Source: Cylindrobasidium torrendii FP15055 ss-10 (lineage: Eukaryota > Basidiomycota > Agaricomycetes > Agaricales > Physalacriaceae). From it: a stretch of DNA of 64,000 nt. The notes under the pieces were generated by a model, which was given only the letters and a program-made list of their open reading frames with translations, did not search any database and was not told where the DNA came from. Each line of letters opens with the position of its first letter. Within the stretch, counting starts at the first letter, position 1. Both the position numbers and the translations under genes were made by a program. Location: assembly GCA_000934385.1 (NCBI GenBank), contig KN880465.1, positions 1 through 64,000 on the forward strand. The letters are read 5' to 3'. Positions 10,174-19,611 of the stretch are shown here, piece by piece.

Positions 10174-11879
10174 TCACATGACTACGCCCTCCCTCGCCAA
10201 CGTATTCTTTCTCGTCGCAGCCCAGAACTCCTCAATTTCCCCAAATGCATCCGTATCCCTGTCCACCTCGATTCCATAAATGTGTATACGATCCAACGAC
10301 GGATACATCCCATAGAAATAGTCTCGGCGCGAGATGATAAGTTCTTCGAGCGTCTCTACTATGGGTTCGAGATTCCATAACCTGCACATCTCCAAGCTCC
10401 TGTTTTGCGCATCGAAGCGCACTATGCAAAGCGCCTGTAGATTTGGGGCTGCCACGCCAGTAGAAAGCAGCTGCCCCACGGGCCTAATCACACGACCCAT
10501 AACAGTATGTAGAGTGTCTTGAGCGACGGAAGGCAGGCATGATTAGACTGGCGCATTTCGGCGAAGGCAGCAGCCATGGGGCGATAGGGCAGCCCTAGAT
10601 ATAGTTCGGTAACCTGCGCCATCATGTCAGAGGTCAAGACGGCAACGATATCGGCGCTGAGAACAGGTAAGGTGATATATGAGTACGCAATGAAAACAGT
10701 CGTCAAAGAGTCAGTCGAGCGTAGGACGGGCAGTTGCAGCACACCGCCGTCAGTACTCGGCATAACAGACATTTTGAGGGTGTGCAGGAGTGGCGCCCGA
10801 ATGCACTCAATGACGACCTTCACTAAGAACCAGTCCGTGCCAGATACCAAAAGAGTTGTAAGGGACGGGAGATTCAAAGTGGACTCGGTATTCAGGCCGC
10901 TGCCCTCGTAAGTGAGCTCGTGAATTCGCAAGACTTGAACATTGGAGTCGACGAAAGCATCGAGGACGTCCGTAACATCACTCTCGGCAATATGGCAATG
11001 GCTAAGCGCCTTCCAATTGACACTGAGCCCGGAAATGGCGACGTCTCTAATTTCGAGGACTTTGAGCGATGGTGTGTCTCCGAACCAGTCGTATTCGGCA
11101 AAATATGTCGAACCAAGCGACAAGTAATGGAGATGTGGGAATACCCAGCTTGCGATCCGATCGGTTGAGAGCGGGAGAGCGTCAACATAGAGGGTGCGGA
11201 CCCTCCCAGATGCACTGCGCAAAATTCGAAACAGAGCCTCGTTGTCATTGTCCACCTCGTTGTAGGTTTTATGACCTTGCAGTTCGATGGTCAAAAAACA
11301 AGCGCCAGAAAGCCTAAAGACGTCCTCCATGCGCTTGATTACGCTTGAATTCGAGAACTGCCGCCTATGAACATTGAGGAAGACTTCGGCCCATAGCCTT
11401 GGATTCGCAAATGCAGCGGCGCGCCAGCGTCGAGAAACCCTTGTCAAGACCCAAGGCGTGCTCTCTGCGTCGAGCGAGTCCTTGTCAAGCAACTCATGTG
11501 ATCCTAGGGTGCAGAATTGGAATATGGTGTCTAGCGCATCGTTCGGAAGCGAGCGGATAGGCTGATGCCCAGTCACAGAGTTCAACTTGTAAATCGCGTT
11601 CTCAACCTGGTTCTGCGAACTTTGCAGCGTGCGGATAGCGTGCTCCAGATTCGTTTGTAATATATGGAGCTCATAAAGTTTGGCGGTCCATTCAGACGAT
11701 TCCACGGATAATATGGCGCCGTTGGTGAGCAGTAGGGCGCGAAGGCGCGGGTCGTTCAGCTGGTCGTCGATGATTGGCGGTACACATATGGGACACTGAT
11801 CACTGTAAAAATTTGAGTTCTACATTCCAGAGATTCAGTCACGAAAGCGGCCTTACGCTGAATATGTAGATGTGCTCAT
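10174..11879 (-). CDS. F-box/LRR-like protein, Agaricomycete type
   Basis: Predicted substrate adaptor of an SCF ubiquitin ligase. The start ATG at 11879 opens a short exon (MSTSTYSA) that splices to the CPICVPPIID region. A coiled-coil-like stretch (YELHILQTNLEHAIRTLQS) follows, then the F-box core IRSLPNDALDTIFQFC and WVLTRVSRRWRAAAFANP.LW, the usual pattern of these proteins. The remainder holds irregular leucine-rich stretches. One reading frame ends in a stop at 10488. A 59-nt intron (donor after TTATGGGTC, acceptor CTACAG) would carry translation on to 10174, adding ALCIVRFDAQNRSLEMC and an LEELIISRRD repeat. That last junction is inferred; the alternative is a shorter protein ending at 10488. 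Confidence 0.75.
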
Positions 11880-12181
11880 GGTGGGTAGACGACAAATAAC
11901 GTCCACGACTCCAAAACGGCATCAGTGATCGATCATACGCTGCCAGTGGCACACTCTGATTTGGAAGAATCTGTGGTGTTTTCCAGACGGATTGTTTTGC
12001 TGGAATTTCTTGCATTCGACCCTATCATGTAATCCCAGAAATACTAGACATATCAGCAGCCCAAGTGCACAGCTTTCTCTTGTTGATCGCGCCACATCAC
12101 ATGGTTTACGTCACTTGCCCTTCCTCTCCTCTCCTCTCATCACTTAGACTACCTCCGACGAACAGTAGCACGAACGCCATC
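11880..12181. other. Divergent promoter region between F-box gene and RVS161
   Basis: A stretch of 302 bp between two outward-facing genes, with a CT-rich tract (about 12120-12150) just before the RVS161 ATG. No further feature seen. Confidence 0.5.
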
Positions 12182-13396
12182 ATGAGTTGGTCGGGGCAAG
12201 TGCAGTGCGCTTTATGAGCCACAGCTCACTGATACTGTCTTTCCAGATTCAAGAAATCGGTCAATCGCGCCGGCACCACTGTACGAGATCCCAGCTTGCA
12301 CAACGGGAACCGCGTCCACTAAACATTTACCATCCGCGTATCTAGTTGATGCAAAAGACGGGCCAGATTGAGCGCACGATAGATCGCGAATTCACCGACG
12401 AGGAGGCCAAGTACCGGACGTATGTAACTGCGCTCTCAAGGCAGTGTCGGCTAGCTGAACGAGTTCTCAGATTCGAGAAGGAATGTCAGGCTCTACAGAA
12501 GGATGGGAAGGGCTACTGGGATGCAATGCGAGGTGTGTGCCAAAATATTCCCTGCCGACTATGCCAACTCACATCATCCAACAGCCATGACAGCGGCCCA
12601 AGCGCGCATAGCGGAAACCCTAGAAACGTTCTACGGTGCGGCGGACAAGACTTCTGAAGGTGCAATGGCCGGACACGCGTACAAGCGGGCAGTGGAGGAC
12701 TTGGATGGCACATTTGGTCGCGAGTTGGTGCGCCGCCTAGATCTCATCAGCCCACTGGTTCCACCCTACTGACCCGCCGAGCAGGATGTACCCTATCGTA
12801 CTGCGATTTCTGAGCCACTCGGAAAGATGTGTGCATATTTCCCCGTCATCAACGAACATATTGCGAAGCGCAACAAGAAAGTAGGGTGACTTTTGTGTGC
12901 CGAGGTGCTTACGCTAACGTAATTTGTAGCTCCTCGACTACGATGCATCTCGCAGCAGACTTCGCAAACTCATTGACAAGCCAAGTGAAGATCCCAACAA
13001 GCTTCCAAGGGTGGGTCGCGCACACCTCCGCTTGAACATCACCTCACGCGTCCTCAGGCTCAGCAAGAGAACGACGAAGCAAAGGAGGTCTTTGACTTGC
13101 TGAATGATCAGCTTATTGGCGAACTCCCACAATTACTTGACCTGCGTGTCCCATACTTCGACCCAAGCTTCGAGGCTATGATTCGAATGCAGTCCAAATT
13201 CGCTGAGGAAGGATACGAGAAGCTAAGCGGCGTGCAACGGTACGTACGGTCTCGCCTCAAGCGTGTTCATGAACTGATCAGTTGGGCTAGCTACTTTGGG
13301 GATAGCGTGCGCGACGATTACGCTGCAGGGCAACTCGATGCCCAGGTTGAAGGCGTCCTACAGGAGATGCGCGAGCTTTCGATTTGCGGGGCATGA
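12182..13396 (+). CDS. RVS161: BAR-domain protein RVS161 (amphiphysin family)
   Basis: Membrane-curving BAR protein that acts in endocytosis and actin-patch function, usually as a dimer with RVS167. A 14-nt first exon (12182-12195) encodes MSWSG with F at the junction. The intron that follows begins GCAAGT and ends CAG, a GC-AG intron; no GT donor restores the frame. Exon 2 (12247-12280) and exon 3 (from 12346) give KSVNRAGTT and LMQKTGQIERTIDREF. Later exons give FEKECQALQKD, MTAAQARIAETLETFY, AHIAKRNKK-type helices, the motif RLRKLIDKPS..DPNKLPRA, DLLNDQLIGELPQL, LRVPYFDPSFEA and RDDYAAGQLD, ending LSICGA. All these blocks match Rvs161 along its length, about 260 aa. No SH3 domain is present, as expected for RVS161 rather than RVS167. 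Confidence 0.95.
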
Positions 13397-14133
13397 GTAC
13401 CAAGTCGTACTGAATTGGTTGTAATTTTAACAGGCATTACACAAACAAACATAATGGTGGTTTTAAAGCTCGAAGCTCAAAGGTTCGCCTGTGTCACTGT
13501 GCGATTGAGCGCTCCCTATCGAGTGGAAGTTGTGCTGAGGTCATGCGAACACTGGTAGGATCGTTACCCTGCCATGATGATAGATGCCCAGGACGCCTGA
13601 GTTGCCTGAAGGTTGCCATCCCGGATGCAGCGGACCTGTTGCCTCCTGTTGGATGGTCGATGAAATTGATGAGCTTTTGCGCTAGTCATCATCCTTGTTC
13701 TAGACAATTGACTGAAGGGTCTGGACAGGATACTTCCCATTAGCACAAAGAAGCGTACTGCCAAGGTAGGTAAGAACTACGACGACTATAGACGCGCTGG
13801 TCACTGGTGAGTGTTTGGAAAATAGGCACTACATCGTCCTAGGTCCCCCTCACGCAACCCTCACGTCTGCCTCACACCCTGTCCGTGCCTATCTTCCACT
13901 TCGCAATGAATTTTTGGTGTTGACTACAACCTCCGATGATATTCCGTTGACAGTCCGTTTCGAGTCCGTTTATTGCATTCGCGTGCTCGTTGAGGTACAA
14001 TTCGTGTGAGTGCCTGGTAACAGCATTCAAGTGCTGCAATCATTGTGGCGCAACGATTACGCGCTGGTAACGCGCCCTCAGGCCAAGTGTTCCAGAATTC
14101 CGTGGAAGATCTGCTCTGGGTTTCTCCAGCTCG
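13397..14133. other. Gene-free region
   Basis: Only short ORFs without splice or motif support. The right part is the upstream region of the AA9 gene. Confidence 0.5.
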
Positions 14134-14140
14134 TATATAA
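14134..14140 (+). promoter_or_regulatory. TATA box of the AA9 gene
   Basis: TATATAA about 180 nt before the AA9 start codon, followed by a strongly CT-rich leader (14165-14220). This matches an inducible, highly transcribed secreted-enzyme gene. Confidence 0.6.
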
Positions 14141-14320
14141 GGCATCCACTCGAGGCATTTGTGCCCTCACCAAACGCCTTTCTTTTCTCTTTTTGTTCCC
14201 GCTCTCTCTCTCATCTCCCCTCTCAATACCCACGCCTGCTCGGCATCTACAGTCCTTTCGTTGAATTCGAAAGCCTATCCTTCCAATCGTTGAACGTTGG
14301 CCTTTATACCTGTCAACATC

Positions 14321-15706
14321 ATGAAGTTCTTTGCTGCCGCCTCCATCGCTGCCACCTTTGTTGGTGTCGCCCACGCCCACGCCGTCGAGTTCGGTCTCTG
14401 GGTCGACGGCAAGGATATGGGTGCGTTATTTTGTCTTTCTCTGATAACAACCGACTCAACCTATACTCTTAGGTGCCGGAAAGGGTACCTACTACCGCGC
14501 GCCTCCCAGCAACAGCCCCGTCAAGGACCTTACCTCCAACGACGTTATGTGCAATGTCGGTGGAACGACCGCTGTTTCTGGCACGGTCTCGATCCCCACC
14601 GGGTCTGCGGTCTCGTCCGAGTGGTTCCACGACAATCGGTATGTCTTCCTGTCATCTCTTCATCGTAGGATCTATGCTAATGCGCGTTTTTAGCAACGAT
14701 GATATTATTGATGGCTCGCACAAGGGCCCCATCGTCGCGTATCTCGCGCCGGCTGATGTCAAGCCTGGTGATGCCTCTTGGGTCAAGATTGCCGAGGACG
14801 GTTTCGACGGCACCAACTGGGCCGTCACCAACCTCATCGCGAACGGTGGCAAATACGATTTCACCATGCCTGCTGGCCTTGCGGCTGGCGATTATCTGCT
14901 CCGTGTAGAGATTCTGGCTCTCCATGAGTCGGACACCCTCTTCAGCGAGAACAGTGCCCGTGGTATCCAGCTTTGTACGTCTATTTCTTCATCAGTCCAG
15001 CCAACTGTTGCTTAAAGGATTCAGATGCTGCTTGCAACCAGATCACCGTCACTGGCTCTGGCTCGACCTCACTCCCGGCGGGTGTCGCTTTCCCTGGGTA
15101 TGCAACTATCTAGCCAGTTTACGGACCTGTGCTAACCGCTGGATTAGAGCATATAAGGACTCTGATGCCGGTATCCACTTCAACCTGTATAACGCCGACC
15201 CCAAGACCTATGTGATCCCCGGCCCTGCTGTCTGGGATGGTGCATCTAGTGGCTCTGCACCTGCCACCTCTGCCGCCACCACCTCTGTCGCTGCTACCAC
15301 TTCTGCTGCTGCAACCACCTCCGCGGCCCAGACCAGCGCCGCTGCACCTACCACCTCTGCCGCCGCTCCCACCACCTCTGCCGCCGCCCCGGCGTCGTCT
15401 TCGTCCGCCGCTGCCCCTGCTTCGTCTGCAGTCCCCACCACCCGTGTTGTGACCACGTCAAACGCACCTGCTACCTCCAAGCCGGTTCCGACCTCGTCTA
15501 CTGCTGCTCAGCCTACCAGCGGCTCCGGCCAGGTTGATGCCAACGTGTGCATGAACTCGTACAACAAGTGCATTGCGCAGAGCCAGCCCAACCCCGACTG
15601 GACCGGCTGCGAGGCGACCAGGACGGCTTGCCTCAGCAACGCGACTTACAACTTCAACATGAGCCAGCGCGCCCGCCGCGACGGCAAGTTCGGCCGTCTG
15701 CTCTAA
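14321..15706 (+). CDS. AA9 lytic polysaccharide monooxygenase with C-terminal Cys domain
   Basis: Copper-dependent oxidative enzyme that cleaves crystalline cellulose or related glucans outside the cell. Five exons. The signal peptide ends VAHA, leaving His20 as the mature N-terminal residue (HAVEFGLWVDG), the first arm of the histidine brace. The second copper His lies in GSHKGPIVAYLAP. RVEILALHES and GIQLYAACNQITVTG carry the conserved ALH, Gln and axial Tyr positions. Cysteines at VMCNV and AACNQ would form the usual disulfide. After the catalytic domain comes an Ala/Ser/Thr/Pro linker (about residues 240-320), likely O-glycosylated. A compact tail holds four Cys (CMNSYNKC ... WTGCEATRTAC), then a basic end. 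The tail is not a CBM1, which would show the CGG..GxxC pattern. Its role is unknown; it might bind substrate or the cell wall. Confidence 0.95.
15240..15525 (+). repeat. Ala/Ser/Thr/Pro codon repeats in AA9 linker
   Basis: Degenerate repeats of ACCTCTGCCGCC-like units encode TSAA/APTTS blocks. It is low-complexity coding sequence, prone to length change. Confidence 0.8.
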
Positions 15707-17041
15707 GCGGATTTGGCCTTGATGCTTCAACGAAAATGAGGATACCCAGTCCACGGCTCGATGTTGTGGACATCTTTCTCCGCACTACACGATGTTCGGA
15801 TTCTGTGTTTTCTCTTGACGAGGAGGCACGCTCATCGTGGTCGTTCGGTTCGTGGCTTTGAGAGCACGATTCACTATTTAGTGTTATGTACTAGGTAGTT
15901 TTTCTGGTCAGATGTATTTTGAGAGTGGGAAATTTATCTCTATTGCCTGTGGGTTTTGCCTACCCATCATTTTCTGTGCGTTGTGAGTTCCTTGTCGACA
16001 ACTGGTTGAACGCAAGTCTGCCGAGACGTTAGCTCAGACTGAAATTTCAGAGAGAACAGAGCAAACTATCATTTCTGCGGATCAAATGATCAGGATGTAT
16101 TAGTAAGTGGCTAAGTGCCATATCGGGCGGACAATGGGATAAAGGGGACAATGAGAAATGCAAGTCGCACACTCGAATGGTGCCCATCACAACCTTTAGA
16201 ACCTATGGACATCAAAAGGGTCGTCCGATGTTTTACCGGTAGAGTCGAACCCTGACACCTACTGAACGAACCGACAAGACCATACATGGAAGACAATGGG
16301 AAGCTGGCGATGGGTATAGGGTTTCGAGAACTGCAAACATGTGCATTTTGGTAGGGACATTCAGAAGAAGTTAAAAGCACCTTTGTGGATTGAAAATGTC
16401 TGGTTCAACCTCTAGTACTCGTGATCCGGGAGGGCAGTCCTCCCTCTTGATTAGCCTTACCTCCAGAACGGGTGGGTATCCGACGGTTGAGGGTTGCCTA
16501 TCGAGACCCTCGAATTCAATTCCTGCTTGTTCTTGCTCTTGCTCGCGGAGACCTGCGACATTGTTCGTAGGAAACCTGCTGCGTACCGAATCAGTCCATA
16601 TTGAATGAAACGAGTGCTCTCGTCCACAGCATGCCTTGCAATGAATGTTGCGTGTGTGAGGGTGACAGTCAAATCTGTACACCAAAAACTGGGGCTCAAA
16701 TGGCTGCTTGTCGCGCTTTCCTATCCCAACCTTTTTTTACAAGAAAAATAAACATTATTATTATTATATGCCCGATCAGGACACTTCTACACACTTCCTG
16801 TTGCTTCTGTCCTCGTCGTGTCCGTTCTCGGGACTGCTGTCCCATTCCGTTGTCCCTGTATATAAAGAAGATTTTCGATGCACGCCAAGTTTAATCCGAA
16901 ATCGTTGCATCTTGTGCCCTACCGCTCGAGCCTTGACTGTTGCAGGTTTGGGGGTGAGAAACATTTGAGCGTCGACGTCTCAAAATACAGCTGCGCAATC
17001 ACACGCATCTGTGCATTGCTGTCGGGTGCAATTCCTCACAG
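15707..17041. other. Gene-free region
   Basis: 1.3 kb without a supported gene. It contains the AA9 3' region, a GGGAGGGCAGTCCTCCCT palindrome at about 16429-16446 and an AT-rich run near 16735-16770. No tRNA cloverleaf could be built. Confidence 0.5.
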
Positions 17042-17048
17042 TATAAAA
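17042..17048 (+). promoter_or_regulatory. TATA box of the 17165 gene
   Basis: TATAAAA about 120 nt upstream of the ATG at 17165. It supports that ORF as a transcribed gene. Confidence 0.55.
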
Positions 17049-17164
17049 AGAGCTGGGCTTTGGCCGCTGCCCCCTGATAGCGATTTTGGTGAGTGACTCG
17101 ACTGACTCGAACTACTGCTTCGACATCTTCCGCGTAGATTCACCACCACCTCCACAACCAAGAC

Positions 17165-17887
17165 ATGGCTTCTCTTCTGTTCCGCGTTATCGACAGCAAG
17201 AGCGACGAGATTGAGGACGGAATTGGGTATCGCTCCAGTCGACAGCGACGTCCTAGTCTGCCTCGCATCCCCTTCCACGAAGAATTGTTCTACATCAAAC
17301 GGCACGTTAGACAATTCCACCACACGGACTCTCCGTTTGTCTCTACCACAACATCATTCCTTTGGGCGCTGTGGGAAGCTGGCAGGAGGAAGAACATGAG
17401 CAGGCCGAAGAGGAACATTCGCATCATGGTCATCAACCAGGACGCCATCGACCCAATCCATAGGCGCATACTCTACGAAGGCAAGTACATGAACGATCTG
17501 TACTCCTTGGACAAGGCGTGTGGGCACTTTGCACGTACGTCCAGTGAAGTCCTCATCAAGCACCGTATACCTGAAGGAGCCATCCTTGCAATTATTACCT
17601 GGGATGGCATCAAGCGCTACCTTCTGGGAATACCCTTACACCTTGGATCCATGGAATATCAGGAAAACGAGGTGATGGGCCGCAGATATGGGAGATGGGG
17701 TTCGTACGAACGTCGCCTCCAATCATGGCGAGCTGTGTTTGCTCAGAATGAGCCTGTTGCAAGGTCGAGTTTGGGGAAGGACATCAGAGCGATTTGCAGA
17801 CGTGGGGTAGAGAATGCAAACAGAAGCAAGTTTACAGAGGAGGTGTACAAGCAGCTCGTCCAACACATATTCTCGGGGTTATCGTAG
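17165..17887 (+). CDS. Hypothetical protein, single exon, 240 aa
   Basis: Unbroken ORF with its own TATA box. It opens MASLLFRVIDSKSDE, and the LFRV.D start recalls fungal proteins of the DUF7587 type; that link is an impression from memory and not established. The middle has segments typical of a folded domain: STTTSFLWALWEAGRR, RNIRIMVINQDAID, RRILYEGKYMNDL, ILAIITWDGIKRYLLGIPL. Arg/Lys-rich stretches and a C-terminal helix (FTEEVYKQLVQHIF) follow. No signal peptide or membrane segment is seen. Function is unknown. Confidence 0.6.
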   Translation: MASLLFRVIDSKSDEIEDGIGYRSSRQRRPSLPRIPFHEELFYIKRHVRQFHHTDSPFVSTTTSFLWALWEAGRRKNMSRPKRNIRIMVINQDAIDPIHRRILYEGKYMNDLYSLDKACGHFARTSSEVLIKHRIPEGAILAIITWDGIKRYLLGIPLHLGSMEYQENEVMGRRYGRWGSYERRLQSWRAVFAQNEPVARSSLGKDIRAICRRGVENANRSKFTEEVYKQLVQHIFSGLS

Positions 17888-18502
17888 TGTCCTATTGCGC
17901 CTTTGTATGTAACCAAGAGAGTTTCTCCCAAGATAATTTCATGACTGCCAGACTTACGGCCCTTGAACTCAGGTGTTGGTTTGAGCTTCGAGTCGCATTC
18001 ATGTTATGTACCCTCGCACAATCGGGCCGATTCCCGATCCGCAACGTGCGTTTCCGTAAATTTGACTTCCTTCCCGTATTTGGCGTCCATCTCCCTCTAT
18101 GAGCTCCAGGCGTACCCATTTTCCTTCAATCAACCAAGTTTCCCTCGCAAGAGCGCGCTCTAGCACCTTCTTCGCGTCGCAAGATACGGGCTTTGATATG
18201 GACCCTCTGGCAAGCCGCTGTATCTCGGGATTTGGGTGTAAAGCGTTTGATAGAACTATGTTAATCTCGAGGCGCGCGACAACAATTCGTTCTGTCTGAT
18301 TCATTCACTCATTTTTTTCCCGCCGCGCGCGCCCATCCGACTACCGTCAACCGCCGTTGGGCAGCCGTTAGCCGGCACAATCACGCCCACGTGACATTCA
18401 CAACGATCTTAGTTTGTTGTATATTACATCAGTCGCCGTTTACTGCGTTCTGGCAATCAACTATCACCTCAGCTTCAGTCCCGACGCGTAAACCCAACAG
18501 AA
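17888..18502. other. Spacer; weak minus-strand ORF only
   Basis: A 101-codon minus-strand ORF at 17999-18304 has reasonable composition but no motif, promoter or splice support. Otherwise nothing is seen. Confidence 0.4.
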
Positions 18503-19146
18503 ATGATGCAACCGAACTTCGAGCAACCAGGGCACCCGTACATCGTCTCTCAATTTGTTCACGATGACCACTTTGCCGCATCGGGCCCGACGTACTCGAA
18601 TCCAACACCTATGCTCAATCCCATCGCCTGGCACCCGCTTGTCCATGCCCCCCTGGGTACGGCGCCCACCCGCCCCATCTTGCATTTCACCCTGCGCTTT
18701 CACAACCAATGCCCATGCCACCTTCTGCCTCTCCTTTCCTCCTCCATTCTGTGCCGCCTCTTCCGCCGCGGAAAATGAACTTGAGGGGGCCGGGGCGGTT
18801 TGATCGTCTAAACGCAGACCCCGTTTGTAACCTCCTTCTCAACGAACATGGTGCCCTCGATGTTTACGGTGTAGAATGTGGCATGTGCGGCACATATGTC
18901 AAACTCTATGGGACCGAAGACACGCCATTCAAAGCCCTTCGTCTCTGGGAGGACCATCGCAAGGAGTGTGCAGAACAGGAAGCAGGCTCGAGATCGACGA
19001 AATACAGGACCTCCATCATGATGGTCCATCCATTCCCTCAGCTGGGATGGCAAGAGTACCTTGCCGCAATGGAGCACAAAGGTCGCGGGCGATATGGAAA
19101 GGCTAGTGGCAGAGCATACGACAACGCCGGTCGCGGTGCAGCGTAG
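18503..19146 (+). CDS. CxxC...WxxHxxxC putative zinc-binding protein, apparent frameshift
   Basis: A Pro-rich N-terminal frame from 18503 (MMQPNFEQPGHPYIV...) runs into a C-run at about 18648-18653, after which coding quality passes to another frame. That frame reads GYGAHPPHLAFHPALSQP and on to 19146. No AG dinucleotide exists for an acceptor until about 18785, so an ordinary 50-nt intron is unlikely; a one-base indel in the C-run is the simplest explanation. If the gene instead starts at ATG 18709, it is an intact 145-aa protein. The core motif is CGMC, 17 residues, then WEDHRKEC, preceded by GRFDRLNADP. This is the same arrangement as the protein at 23363, suggesting a shared zinc-binding fold. 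Function is unknown. Confidence 0.5.
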
Positions 19147-19611
19147 TGCCTTTTCTAGCCTATAACATTATAGTGTTCCGTAGTATTGCTCTAAGTTACA
19201 TCTTGATTACAGTCACCTCACAGCTTCAATTACTCTACCGTACCCTATGTCCGCAATGTCATTCCTATCAACTCTTTCAACCGGTGAAGCTCAGGCAACA
19301 TGTGAGGCCTGAAGGCTTTATTACAGTTTTCTAATGATCCTTGTGGGCCAGCGCAGCTTCAAAGAACACGAGTTGGTCGCATTGTAGACGGGTAGGGCTT
19401 AATGATGCACAAGCCAAAGCTCGCAGAGTAATTACTGGCAGAGACATTTGGGCCTTGGCCTGCATTCGGCCGTCGGCACCTGTAGGCTGTAGCTTGTAAT
19501 CTGCCTTTGATCAAGTGATCGAAATTTTTGATACCGTTCTCTCATTCCGTTCTGCATTTAGCACTCTAGTCGTACCACTGCACGAACACCGACGGAAAAT
19601 CAGCCTGGAAG
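19147..19611. other. Gene-free spacer upstream of TSR1
   Basis: Holds the 3' flank of the preceding gene and the TSR1 promoter. No TATA box or gene seen. Confidence 0.5.

Noticed and set aside
16230..16260. GGTTCGACTC on the minus strand resembling a tRNA T-loop
   Set aside because: The flanking bases do not form a five-pair stem and there is no cloverleaf around it.
17999..18304. 101-codon minus-strand ORF
   Set aside because: Composition is plausible, but no motif, promoter or splice signal supports it and it lies in the flanks of two plus-strand genes.
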